A stretch of 64,000 bases of DNA, from NCBI RefSeq assembly GCF_002025665.1, contig NZ_CP018786.1:3348001-3412000 (forward strand), given 5' to 3'. The notes below the pieces were generated by a model. That model saw only the letters and a program-made list of their open reading frames with translations. It ran no database searches and was not told the origin of the DNA. The position numbers were made by a program, and so were the translations under genes. The DNA comes from Chryseobacterium indologenes (GTDB lineage: Bacteria > Bacteroidota > Bacteroidia > Flavobacteriales > Weeksellaceae). Positions 9,001 to 17,866 of the stretch are shown here, in pieces (positions within the stretch are counted from its first letter, which is position 1; every line of letters starts with the position of its first letter).

Positions 9001-10566
9001 AATAGGTTCAAAATATCGATAACCGTTTGTCAGCATCACAAGATCTAAGCTTTTATCTGCTTTTTCTTCTTTTTTATCGAAATAAAACTGAGGTTTTTCA
9101 ATTTTCCCTTTGAGCTCAGAGTCCATCAAAAGCCAGGAAATAATATGATTCTGCTTATCATCAGCATATGTCCATAGCTTATCATCTACTACACTTATTC
9201 CAAGATTAGCGGGAACGGGTTTATTATTTTCATCTGTAGTTTCAATATTCAGCATTACTTTTTCTCTCGGCAGATAATGTTTCTTTACAGGAGTAACTTT
9301 TATATTCAGCTGGTTTACTTTATTGGCAAAAACAATCCGTTCTGCAAGCGGCATACTGTTTTCCAGAACGGTAAACCTGCAGATTCCTGTGGGGAAATCC
9401 TTTTCTGCAATTTCCAAAGAATTCATTCCTTTTTTCAGCGAAATGATTTTGCTGTAAACTTCTTTTCCGCGGAAACTTCCCAGCAGGGTAATTGTTTTTT
9501 CCTGGGTAGAAAGAATGGTAAAATTCAGGTTTTTATTTTCATTCTGAATATTCAAAACCAGTCCTTCATTTTTTGCTACGGGGAGATTAAAAGTCTGGGT
9601 AATATTTTCCGGCTTTACAACTTTCGCATAATAATTTTCTCCTATTTTAGGGCTAAACCGGAAGCTTCCCATTCCGAAATTGTAGGCTGAAATTTCTTTT
9701 ATTTTTTCGTGATTCTGATTGTAAACTGCCAGAACAGCATCTACAGGTTTTTCAAACTCATCCAGAATTTTAAAAGCGATATTCTGTTCTATTCCATTGA
9801 TAAAAGTTCCGCCTTCCGGTAAGAATTTCACATCCAGATTATTCAGAACAATAGGAATATTTCTGGAAATGGATTCGGTAAACCCGTCAAAATTCACTTT
9901 GATATTCAAAAGAGCATCAGAGGATTCCAAGATCTCAGGAAGCTTAAATCTCAACAGTTTTTTACCTTCTTTATCGGTAATAAGTTTTCCTTCTGAAATG
10001 GTTTCTCCGTTGTGCATTACTGTGTAATCCGCTTCATAAAAAGGAATCGGAAGATTGCTAAGACTTCTCATTGAAAAATCGGCACTTACCTCATCTCCCG
10101 GGCCATATCCTTTTTTAGGAAAATCAAGCTTCATTAAAATCCTTGGTGATACTATTTTCTGAAGGGTAATTTCTTTCTCAAATGCATTTTTGCCTTCTTC
10201 ATTCTGCATCCAGTTGGTAAAAGCTCTGATTTTATAGATGCCACCCTTCATGTCTTCAGCAAAATAGAAGTCTCCCCGGGCATATCCATTGGTAATTTCG
10301 TATTTTAATTTTCTCACAACACTTCCTGCAGGATCTGTTATTTCAAAATTTACGACTCTGCTTTCTTCGACTGGTAAATTATTGTTTCCTTTAACAACAT
10401 ATATTTTAAAATACATGTGCTCCCCAGGTTTATAAAAAACATGATTGGTCTGAATGTAGGTCTTTTCTTTTTCAAAATCCTGAAATGGTTGCTGCCCCTT
10501 CACAGAAAAGCCTGAAAATAATAAGCACAGCAGGATGATATAGGGTGATATAAACTTGAGATTCAT
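6046..10566 (-). CDS. Alpha-2-macroglobulin-like protein with an inserted TonB-receptor plug domain
   Basis: 1506 residues with a signal peptide ending near GFSVKG. In order: MG-type beta domains (residues about 25-520, including the MG2-like YIQTNHVFYKPGEHMYFKI), a carboxypeptidase-regulatory-like domain (about 545-625), a charged linker, a TonB plug of the SusC/RagA type (about 667-785: IEEVVVLGYS, INIRGTAS, PLFIVDGIPVE, ITVLKDAAATAIYGSRA), then the A2M core. The thioester motif GCFEQ is kept, with Cys1050 as the thioester cysteine. The rest is the helical thioester domain and receptor-like C-terminal domain. No transmembrane barrel follows the plug. Bacterial A2M proteins trap proteases in the periplasm. 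It begins 3 bp after the end of a barrel gene that lacks a plug. Confidence 0.85.
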   Translation of the reverse strand: MNLKFISPYIILLCLLFSGFSVKGQQPFQDFEKEKTYIQTNHVFYKPGEHMYFKIYVVKGNNNLPVEESRVVNFEITDPAGSVVRKLKYEITNGYARGDFYFAEDMKGGIYKIRAFTNWMQNEEGKNAFEKEITLQKIVSPRILMKLDFPKKGYGPGDEVSADFSMRSLSNLPIPFYEADYTVMHNGETISEGKLITDKEGKKLLRFKLPEILESSDALLNIKVNFDGFTESISRNIPIVLNNLDVKFLPEGGTFINGIEQNIAFKILDEFEKPVDAVLAVYNQNHEKIKEISAYNFGMGSFRFSPKIGENYYAKVVKPENITQTFNLPVAKNEGLVLNIQNENKNLNFTILSTQEKTITLLGSFRGKEVYSKIISLKKGMNSLEIAEKDFPTGICRFTVLENSMPLAERIVFANKVNQLNIKVTPVKKHYLPREKVMLNIETTDENNKPVPANLGISVVDDKLWTYADDKQNHIISWLLMDSELKGKIEKPQFYFDKKEEKADKSLDLVMLTNGYRYFEPIPEILKTNKYKYLPEKKNTIYGVVEDENKKPVKADIFLLDTDNKKILKQTVAENGKFYFSDLNADYSYKIIAKSFQPKHQLKIRILSYNLDINPLVKQKLTNIDVEEIVKEAERKEEVKTENKNKTSQLNPPRRSKTDTIRRNASIEEVVVLGYSVKKDQLAVASTTVASSMEMQNASVTSLLSGKVAGVVVTNTGQPGAGEQINIRGTASMTNKNPLFIVDGIPVENFNTTINPNDISSITVLKDAAATAIYGSRAVNGVVVVNSSKNRKSEISFDITPKSYLAIQALPYGKLISYAGAREFVYPEYKTTNTSYRFDYREALYWNPVVETDKNGKAKVEFYNSDTNSTFRIMTEGIAASGLVGRDETTYAAQSLISIDAKIPQYLTRTDQMIIPVVIKNNSPETRKMTMDVIVPNHVKLISSDSLITLKPLESGRLFVRIQTDEIVNSNIQFTIRSGDFRETMILPFKVEEKGFPHQFSIINNKTEEIKINIPEYINGSLFSSYYVFESTALQLFDNLAQLKKEPYGCFEQLSSTVYPNIFILDYLKSSKKINTATENEVIKNMKKGFQKMLSYKNKDGGFGYFNSEESDVSLSAFALLEFTELKKYVNPDAKLIHGLSTFILSKKDANGLFEVRKPYESKKDFSEFSWSRNMYVVYALSKLGFKNKIEDSFQVTLKRALVTKDSYQLALLANAAAHLGKQKEYDNLMQMLDQQYETKNIKSKITFTGSWGMSADAETLSLYIMALQKDEKFNELKIAEVADQLIGLNGYYGFGSTQATTLAIQALSDFFSKNGKLYGTEKPDIRINNAKVSPMISASSAFKAGENTINVHYPNKNGLPYKFEYQYYTLQAPESKDIPITMETKLKSGISKVGETKRMTITVKNKINGELPMTIAKIGVPAGLTLQNALLKDMVDKKQVSYYEVFDNYLVLYWEHFNDEETKTVNLDLKVEFAGTYTGKSSNVYLYYMPEAKYWSQGITTSIEP

Positions 10567-10569
10567 GAG

Positions 10570-13338
10570 TTAAAATTTAAGAGAAACAATACAGCCAAAT
10601 GTTTTAAAGGAAGGAAGATTAAAAAAATCCAGTCCTCTTCCATTACTCAAATCGTAGAAATTCTGATTAGGATCTACGCCTTTATTGGCCTGCCAAAGCA
10701 TAATATTATTTACATAAAAAGTCAGTCTGAGAGTCTGTTTATTATGGTTAATCGGGAAATCTGAGGAAAGTGATATATTGTTGATTCTTATATAATCTGC
10801 CTTTTGAACATAATTTTCAGCCACCCCTAAATAACCGTACTTCGACCATCTGTTTTCCAGAACATTCCGGCCAGGATCATAGAAATCAACAGGAATCTGG
10901 TTGACAGTTCCATTGGCCTGTACGCCTTCGAAAATATAATTTTTGATATTCCTTTCTTCTCCCGAGCCATAAGAACGACCGTAGTAATCGAGAACAGCCT
11001 GTGTTCCGTTCCAGAGGTGGCCCCCTTTTTTCCATTCCCAATTGATATCTAAGGACCAATTTTTATAGGCAAAACTGTGGTTGAATTTCATCACAAAATC
11101 CGGTGTAGGATCTGCAATAATTTTCATTCCGTCTGCTTTTTTAGGAAATCCAAACTCATCAATAATCACTTGTCCGTCTGCATTTCTTTCAAAGTAACTT
11201 CCCATCACAGCCCCCAAAACCTGTCCTTCTGATAGTGTTTTATAAATATCTTTGAATCCTGAAACAGCATGGTTCTGATATCCGGGAGCCATGCGGTCTA
11301 CAATATCTTTGTATTTAAAGAATGAAATTTTATTGGTGATATACAAATCATATCCAAGCTGCAACTTTTCGTAAGCAAAATTGAATTCATACCCGCTGTA
11401 CGTATGATCTGCTATATTCTTTAATATCAGCTGATTGTTTTCAAAAACAGGAAATATATCATCTTTATTTTTTTTATTAAAATACTCTCCTTCTACACTC
11501 ATTTTATACCCAAGATTCAGCCTGGTTCCAATTTTCCATTCTCTAGTATTGATATTGGATAAACCTCTGAAGCTTTCCACTTCCTGTACCGGAAAATATT
11601 GATTGTAATTTTCTGCATTCAGCAAAGTAGTAGAATACGAAGCATAGGATCTTGTAATTTCCGGCTCGGAGCTTAATTGTGTGTAGCTTCCCAATAATTT
11701 AAAATTGTAATTATACCAATTGAAGATCCCATTGAACGTCAAATAAAAGTTAGCCTTTGGAAGCCAATAATTATTTTTAAGGGAAGTATTGGAGATATAA
11801 AATGAATTCCCAAGATTAAAACCTGCTTCAAAATCATAATCGCGGATATTCATATTATAATTAAAAATATGATCCTGTGAAGTTCTCTGATAGAGATATT
11901 TTTGATGAGTCAGGCTGTTATAAATGTCGGATTTTTTATCATTTAAAATAAAATTCAGACTGAAAGTATTTCTAAAGTCATAGTCTCCCAATGAATAAGA
12001 GCCCTGTATATTGGAATGATAAGAGCTGTTGTTTTGAATCCTTTCATTCGATACACCGCTGAGGAAACCATAAGTAGAAGGTTTATATTGGTCCTGATTC
12101 CAGATAGTAATATTTTCATAGGCCTGAGTGATATTCAGTTTAAAGTTATTCCAGTCTCTCGCTACATTAAGACTCAACTGCCTGTCCTGATTCTTAAAAT
12201 GGTATTTGCTATCCTGCTCAAAAAGGAATGAAGGATTGTCTGCATATTTGCTGTAGCTTCTCTGTGAGCCATTATTCAGCAAAGTATTTTGTTCATTTGA
12301 AAAAGAAACCGGCGTTAACAATGAATTTTGGTAAGCTCTGTTGAACAAACCTATTCTATTGGTATTGGTTGCTCTATTTTCTTCATAATTGAAAGCTAGA
12401 TTAATGTAATATCTACCCAAATCTGCGTTAAGTTTTGCTTTAAGGGTATTGGTAATATCAAACTGATCAATAAAATACATCTGGTTCTTTTGCTGTCCCA
12501 GATTCAGTGAAAGACGAAGTTTTTCATTGTTCCCCTGTTTTATAAAAGCATTTACATTCAACTGGTTATTATAACCTACCGTAGTTTTAAAAAGGTTGTT
12601 ATCGTATCTTTGCGCACGCTGAAGCGCATTAACCCACGGAATCAGTTTTCCATTCTGGTCGTACTCATAAGGTAATCCATTAAATCCAAGAGTTGATATA
12701 TCTGGTCCAAAACTGAACATTTCATTCGTTTCGGGGCCTTTCCAAACAAGATTTCCATTTTCAGATCTTCCCTGAACATACTTATTTTGAGTCTCCGGAA
12801 CAGCATTCCTGCTTTTAATATCAAAAGATGTGGTAAAGCTTCCGTTAAAGAGTAATGTTGTCTCATTGATCCTTTTTAAAACATAAACACTATCGTTCTT
12901 TTGTTTTAATTTTCTTATTTTATCAAAATATGAGTGAGATCTTTTACTTAGGAGGTTTTTAGTTTTTTCAATACTGAAATCGTCTTTAATTTCCTTTGAA
13001 ACAAGACTGTCATAGGCTTTACTGTAAATATTTTCAACACTTTTACTTCCTGTCTGATTTTCCAGAATCGCTTTTAATTCTCTGAGTTCATAAGAAGAAA
13101 TAACATGGGTATTTTTCCCTTGATTCCATACAAGGGTATCATAAGGTTTAGCCGCAATAATAGCAAATCCTTCCTCATCAGTTAGTTCATAAATACCGCT
13201 GTTTTTATTATAAACCTTTAAAAAATTCTGCTCCTTATCTTTAGTTGTTAAAAATTTACCAGAGTAATAGAGTTGTGAATTTTGTGCCTGTAATAGGGTA
13301 ATCGTAAATGGCAGTAACAGCAAATAATTCTTTTTCAT
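10570..13338 (-). CDS. SusC/RagA-like outer-membrane barrel lacking a plug domain
   Basis: 922 residues with a signal peptide (ends near LLQA). The N-terminal ~110 residues resemble the carboxypeptidase-regulatory-like domain of SusC proteins. The C-terminal part is plainly SusC: a long run of alternating beta-strands, WEWKKGGHLWNGTQAVLDYYGRS, ADYIRINNISLS and a last strand ending in Phe (FGCIVSLKF). The plug expected between these parts (motifs such as IRGxxS, PLxVxDG, xVLKDAAAxAIYG) is absent; instead there is a charged stretch around residues 100-160. It is followed after 3 bp by the A2M-like gene that carries such a plug. TonB dependence is uncertain without a plug of its own. No susD gene is adjacent. 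Confidence 0.8.
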   Translation of the reverse strand: MKKNYLLLLPFTITLLQAQNSQLYYSGKFLTTKDKEQNFLKVYNKNSGIYELTDEEGFAIIAAKPYDTLVWNQGKNTHVISSYELRELKAILENQTGSKSVENIYSKAYDSLVSKEIKDDFSIEKTKNLLSKRSHSYFDKIRKLKQKNDSVYVLKRINETTLLFNGSFTTSFDIKSRNAVPETQNKYVQGRSENGNLVWKGPETNEMFSFGPDISTLGFNGLPYEYDQNGKLIPWVNALQRAQRYDNNLFKTTVGYNNQLNVNAFIKQGNNEKLRLSLNLGQQKNQMYFIDQFDITNTLKAKLNADLGRYYINLAFNYEENRATNTNRIGLFNRAYQNSLLTPVSFSNEQNTLLNNGSQRSYSKYADNPSFLFEQDSKYHFKNQDRQLSLNVARDWNNFKLNITQAYENITIWNQDQYKPSTYGFLSGVSNERIQNNSSYHSNIQGSYSLGDYDFRNTFSLNFILNDKKSDIYNSLTHQKYLYQRTSQDHIFNYNMNIRDYDFEAGFNLGNSFYISNTSLKNNYWLPKANFYLTFNGIFNWYNYNFKLLGSYTQLSSEPEITRSYASYSTTLLNAENYNQYFPVQEVESFRGLSNINTREWKIGTRLNLGYKMSVEGEYFNKKNKDDIFPVFENNQLILKNIADHTYSGYEFNFAYEKLQLGYDLYITNKISFFKYKDIVDRMAPGYQNHAVSGFKDIYKTLSEGQVLGAVMGSYFERNADGQVIIDEFGFPKKADGMKIIADPTPDFVMKFNHSFAYKNWSLDINWEWKKGGHLWNGTQAVLDYYGRSYGSGEERNIKNYIFEGVQANGTVNQIPVDFYDPGRNVLENRWSKYGYLGVAENYVQKADYIRINNISLSSDFPINHNKQTLRLTFYVNNIMLWQANKGVDPNQNFYDLSNGRGLDFFNLPSFKTFGCIVSLKF

Positions 13339-13363
13339 CGGTTGTTAGTATGCTTAAAAATAT

Positions 13364-13397
13364 AAAAAAAGAAATTTCCGGGGAAATTTCTTTTTTA
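13364..13397 (-). terminator. Intrinsic terminator (bidirectional)
   Basis: GAAATTTC-CGGG-GAAATTTC at 13371-13390, flanked by A7 and T6, directly after the VWA-lipoprotein stop codon. It probably limits read-through from the sigma-factor operon into the barrel gene. Confidence 0.8.
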
Positions 13398-13401
13398 TGA
13401 A

Positions 13402-15312
13402 TTACTTTTGAATTGTTTTATAGCTTTCTATCAGCTTTAAAAATTCTGACCGGTAGCCTTCTTCATCCTTACTTTTTCCCTGTTTAGCAAGGTTTTCAAT
13501 ATCGGAAAGATCTTTTTTTGTAATCAGTTCTGAGTTTCTTAATACTAACCCGAACCAGGCTACGGAAGAGGCAAATTTAAAATCCGGACTTACTGAAGAT
13601 TTATCTTCTTTTTTAATCACTTTAGTTATCTCAATGCTTTTGTCTCCATCAGATTTTTTGTACCTGAATTTTACCGTTGCCATTTCATCTCCAAAGTTCT
13701 TCTTCTTAGAAATTTCAGAGTATTTCAATTTTGTTTCTTGTGGGATAAATTCAGACTCTACATTTGACGGGATAACTTCATATAAAGCAGTTACTGTATG
13801 TCCGCTTCCTAGTTCTCCTGCATCAATCTTATCATTTACAAAGTCTTCATTTCTTAGTTTTCTGTTTTCATAACCAATCAGTCGGTATGATTTTACATAT
13901 TTAGGATTAAATTCAATCTGCACTTTTACATCTTTGGCAATGGTATAAATATTTCCTGCAAATTCTCTTCCCAAGAATTTATTGGCTTCCTGCATATTAT
14001 CAATATAGGCATAATTTCCATTTCCTTTGTCCGCCAGAATTTCCATGGTATTGTCTTTGTAATTTCCCATTCCATAGCCAAGACAGGTAAGGAAGATTCC
14101 GGTTTTCCTTTTTTCTGTTATCAACGCTTCAATATCGGTGGTAGAAGAAGCTCCCACATTAAAATCACCGTCTGTTGCCAGAACAACTCTGTTATTTCCT
14201 CCTTTTATAAAGTTTTGCTTCGCTAGTTTATAAGCAAGTTCAATTCCAGCTCCTCCGGCTGTGCTTCCTCCGGCCTGAAGATTATCCAACGCTTTAATAA
14301 TTTTTTCTTTTTCACCTGCTGACGTTGGGGGTAAAACCACTCCTGCACTTCCCGCATAGACTACAATCCCAACCTTATCCTTAGGTCTGAGCTGGTTCAG
14401 TAAAACTTTAAGAGAAGACTTCAGCAAGGGAAGTTTATTTTCTGCATCCATTGACCCTGAAACATCGATAAGGAAAACAATATTGGATGCAGGCAGACGA
14501 TCCATCGGAATATTTTTCCCCTGAAGTCCTATTTTGAGCAGTTTATGTTTAGGATTCCATGGAGATTCACTGTATTCTGTATTAATTGAAAAAGGATCGC
14601 CATTGGCAGGCTGTGGATAATCATATCTAAAATAATTAATCATCTCTTCTACCCTCACTGAGTTTTTATCAACCTTAGATCCATAACTGATCATTCTTCT
14701 GACATTGGAATAGGATGCATTGTCTACATCAATAGAGAATGTAGAAACAGGTTGATTACGGGTTAATTCAAATGCATTTTCAACTAACGCTGCATATTCT
14801 TCATTGTTATAATCAATATCCTGATCTACCTTTTTTGTAGTCTTTTTAACATTTTTTTTGTCACCAACCTGATGGTCATAAACTCTTCCTGATTCATAGG
14901 ATATCGATCTGGAACTTACTACTTCCATTGCAGTAACTGACTTTGGTTTCGGGCAGCCATTATATTCCGGTAATCCCGGAACCGTAGGACAGGCATCGTC
15001 TTTATCCAAAATACCATCTCCATCTGTGTCCGGCCACGGACAGCCATTATTTTCAGGAGGTCCTGCCACTGTAGGACATGCGTCATCTTTATCAATAACA
15101 CCGTCTCCATCCGACTCTACCCACGGACAGCCCTCATTTTCTACCGGACCGGCAATATCAGGACATTTATCTAATTGATTAGGAATCCCATCCTGATCTT
15201 TATCTTTCCTGACACTGTAAGTCTTTGGTTCATTGGCTTTTTCAGTATTTTTTTGAATTTTACAGCTTGTCAATGCAACAAGCCCTAGCATGGTTATTAC
15301 AATTTTTTTCAT
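13402..15312 (-). CDS. VWA-domain lipoprotein with thrombospondin type-3 repeats (YfbK-like)
   Basis: 636 residues. The signal peptide ends in a lipobox (VALTSC, Cys17). Residues about 38-118 hold calcium-binding type-3 repeats, seen as DxDxDGI...DKDDACP followed by ENNGCPW-like linkers. Then come the YfbK-type N-terminal VWA extension, a VWA domain with an intact MIDAS (DVSGSM, with downstream Thr and Asp), and a DUF3520-like C-terminus. From about residue 165 to the end it is very similar, also at DNA level, to the gene at 15398-17854, so the two are recent tandem paralogues. The molecular role of this family is not settled. Confidence 0.85.
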   Translation of the reverse strand: MKKIVITMLGLVALTSCKIQKNTEKANEPKTYSVRKDKDQDGIPNQLDKCPDIAGPVENEGCPWVESDGDGVIDKDDACPTVAGPPENNGCPWPDTDGDGILDKDDACPTVPGLPEYNGCPKPKSVTAMEVVSSRSISYESGRVYDHQVGDKKNVKKTTKKVDQDIDYNNEEYAALVENAFELTRNQPVSTFSIDVDNASYSNVRRMISYGSKVDKNSVRVEEMINYFRYDYPQPANGDPFSINTEYSESPWNPKHKLLKIGLQGKNIPMDRLPASNIVFLIDVSGSMDAENKLPLLKSSLKVLLNQLRPKDKVGIVVYAGSAGVVLPPTSAGEKEKIIKALDNLQAGGSTAGGAGIELAYKLAKQNFIKGGNNRVVLATDGDFNVGASSTTDIEALITEKRKTGIFLTCLGYGMGNYKDNTMEILADKGNGNYAYIDNMQEANKFLGREFAGNIYTIAKDVKVQIEFNPKYVKSYRLIGYENRKLRNEDFVNDKIDAGELGSGHTVTALYEVIPSNVESEFIPQETKLKYSEISKKKNFGDEMATVKFRYKKSDGDKSIEITKVIKKEDKSSVSPDFKFASSVAWFGLVLRNSELITKKDLSDIENLAKQGKSKDEEGYRSEFLKLIESYKTIQK

Positions 15313-15397
15313 CTTTAAAAATTTCGACAGGAAATTATTAAAATTAATTCAATCCTGTTAATAATTGTTAAATAAAACAGATTTCTTCTCTTAAAAA

Positions 15398-17854
15398 TTA
15401 CTTTTGAATTGTTTTATAGCTCTCTATCAGCCTTATAAATTCTGAACGATAGCCTTCTTCATCCTTACTTTTTCCCTGTTTAGCCAGGTTTTCAATATCG
15501 GAAAGATCTTTTTTTGTAATCAGTTCTGAGTTTCTTAATACTAACCCAAACCAGGCTACGGAAGAGGCAAATTTAAAATCCGGACTTGCAGAAGATATTC
15601 TATTATCTGTATTTTTAACAATCTGACTTATTTCAAGACTGGTATCTCCGTCAGGTTTTTTATATCTGAATTTAATTGTTGCCAGTTCATCTCCAAATTC
15701 TCTCGATGAAGTATTCCGGGTATATTTCAGATTACTTTCTTTAGGAGCGAAATCCGATTTTACATCTGCAGGAATCACTTCATACAAAGCGGTAACGGTA
15801 TGTCCGCTTCCCAATTCTCCAGCATCGATTTTATCATTGGCAAAGTCTTCATTTTTCAGTTTTCTATTCTCGTAACCAATCAGGCGATATGATTTTACAT
15901 ATTCAGGATTAAATTCAATCTGGATTTTTACATCCTTTGCGATAGCATACATACTTCCTGCAAATTCTTTCCCCAGAAACTTATTCGCTTCCTGCATATT
16001 ATCAATATAAGCATAATTGCCGTTTCCCTTATCGGCAAGGGTTTCCAGCGTATTGTCTTTATAGTTGCCCATCCCGAAACCTAAGCAAGTGAGGAAAACG
16101 CCTGATTTTCTTTTATCTTCAATCAGCATTTTAAGATCTGAGGTTGAAGACATTCCTACATTGAAGTCTCCGTCGGTTGCAATAATAACCCGGTTATTTC
16201 CATCTTTTACAAAGTTTTCCTCCGCCAGTTTATAAGCAAGCTCAATTCCAGCTCCTCCTGCTGTACTTCCGCCAGCCTGAAGATGATCCAGTGCTTCAAT
16301 AATTTTATCTTTTTCTCCTGCTGAAGTAGGAGGTAGAACCATTCCTGCACTTCCCGCATAGACTACAATCCCTACTTTATCTTTTGGTCTGAGCTGATTC
16401 AGCAGCACTTTAAAGGAAGATTTTAATAATGGTAATTTATTTTCCTCATTCATTGAGCCTGAAACGTCAATAAGAAATACAAGGTTGGATGCAGGCAGTT
16501 TGTCCGTGGGAAGATTTTTTCCCTGAAGCCCTATTTTAAGTAATTTATGTTTAGGGTTCCATGGTGAATCGTTGTATTCTGTATTGATTGAAAAAGGATC
16601 TTCATTTTTAGGCTGAGGATAATCATATTTGAAATAATTCACCATTTCTTCGATTCTTACAGCATTTTTATCGACTCCCTGACCAGTATTGATCATTCTT
16701 CTCACATTGGAATAAGAAGCATTATCAACATCAATAGAGAAGGTGGATAACGGCTGGTTGCGCGTCAGTTCAAAAGGATTTTCAACAAAAGCATCATAAC
16801 TTTCATTATTGGGGGCAACCTGTGTAATCGGCTGTTGTTTATTGATTTTTTCCTGCAGCTTTTTCAATCTTTTTCTTTCCCTTCTTGATGGATCTTTAGT
16901 GGTTACCACGATCACTCCATTTGCTGCTTTATTTCCGTAAATTGCTGTAGCAGAAACACCTTTTAAAACATTCATGCTTTCAATTTTTTTAGGATCTAAT
17001 TTTCTGAAATCCTCATCTTTTGTCACCATTCCATTGACAACAAACAAAGCCTGATTTTCTGGTTTTATAGAAGCTGTCCCTCTAATCCTCAGCTGAAAAT
17101 TATTGAAATCTCCAGGAGCTATGTTACTCCCCTGATTTCCTGATCCATTGATTTGAATTCCTGCAACCCTTCCTGCCAATGAAGAATAAGTAGTGGGTTG
17201 AGGCAAATTACTGACAGAGCTTGTAACGGTACTGGATGCTGTCACTGAATTTACTACCTTCCTTTGTCCAAAACCAACCATTACAACTTCATCAATACTC
17301 GTGACTCTATTGCTATCTTTTCGTTGTCCGGAAGAAATGTAATTAGCTTTCCTATCATCATATACGATGTCGCTTTTCTCTCTTACTAACTGATTTTCGG
17401 AGATTGCCGGTTGATATACATGATCCGAAGACGGAGGAAGAGGAGGAAGCTCAACAGAATATTTCGGTGGTAACTGAATTGTATTCACTGCAATATTTTC
17501 TGCCGGCTTAACAATATTTTTTTCTTTTTGGATATTATGCTTTGTAATGCTGTCTATTTTTGCAATATCAACTTTATTACCAGGACTTTTTGAAACTTTA
17601 TTTTCTGCAATTGCAGATGGTAAAGGTTCTGCAACCTCTTTTTTATCCATAAAGTAAAAAGCCCCTAAACCGATCATCAGACTTGCAGCAATACTATAGG
17701 GTAGCCAAAGAGGAATGATTTTCTTTTTCTCTTCTTTTTTATCTAATTTCTCTTCAATCTTTCCCCATACTTTCTCAAAACCAGGAAAAACAGTTGGCTC
17801 TTCTGAAAGCCTGGAGGCTTCATTGAATTGTTGATCTATATGATTATTTTCCAT
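15398..17854 (-). CDS. Membrane-anchored protein with anti-sigma-like N-terminus, TonB plug and VWA domain
   Basis: 818 residues. A short cytoplasmic N-terminus (residues 1-47, with FPGFEKVWGKIEEKLDKK) precedes one transmembrane helix (about 48-68), so the rest faces the periplasm. Residues about 186-320 are a TonB-receptor plug (SIDEVVMVGFGQRK, RIRGTASI, ALFVVNGMV, NVLKGVSATAIYGNKAA) with no barrel. Residues about 350-818 are the YfbK-type VWA module with MIDAS DVSGSMN. The gene starts 12 bp after the ECF sigma-factor gene. That layout, together with the N-terminus, suggests the cytoplasmic segment is the anti-sigma factor. This is inference; no canonical zinc-binding anti-sigma motif is visible. 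Confidence 0.8.
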   Translation of the reverse strand: MENNHIDQQFNEASRLSEEPTVFPGFEKVWGKIEEKLDKKEEKKKIIPLWLPYSIAASLMIGLGAFYFMDKKEVAEPLPSAIAENKVSKSPGNKVDIAKIDSITKHNIQKEKNIVKPAENIAVNTIQLPPKYSVELPPLPPSSDHVYQPAISENQLVREKSDIVYDDRKANYISSGQRKDSNRVTSIDEVVMVGFGQRKVVNSVTASSTVTSSVSNLPQPTTYSSLAGRVAGIQINGSGNQGSNIAPGDFNNFQLRIRGTASIKPENQALFVVNGMVTKDEDFRKLDPKKIESMNVLKGVSATAIYGNKAANGVIVVTTKDPSRRERKRLKKLQEKINKQQPITQVAPNNESYDAFVENPFELTRNQPLSTFSIDVDNASYSNVRRMINTGQGVDKNAVRIEEMVNYFKYDYPQPKNEDPFSINTEYNDSPWNPKHKLLKIGLQGKNLPTDKLPASNLVFLIDVSGSMNEENKLPLLKSSFKVLLNQLRPKDKVGIVVYAGSAGMVLPPTSAGEKDKIIEALDHLQAGGSTAGGAGIELAYKLAEENFVKDGNNRVIIATDGDFNVGMSSTSDLKMLIEDKRKSGVFLTCLGFGMGNYKDNTLETLADKGNGNYAYIDNMQEANKFLGKEFAGSMYAIAKDVKIQIEFNPEYVKSYRLIGYENRKLKNEDFANDKIDAGELGSGHTVTALYEVIPADVKSDFAPKESNLKYTRNTSSREFGDELATIKFRYKKPDGDTSLEISQIVKNTDNRISSASPDFKFASSVAWFGLVLRNSELITKKDLSDIENLAKQGKSKDEEGYRSEFIRLIESYKTIQK

Positions 17855-17866
17855 TGTTGTAAAAGT

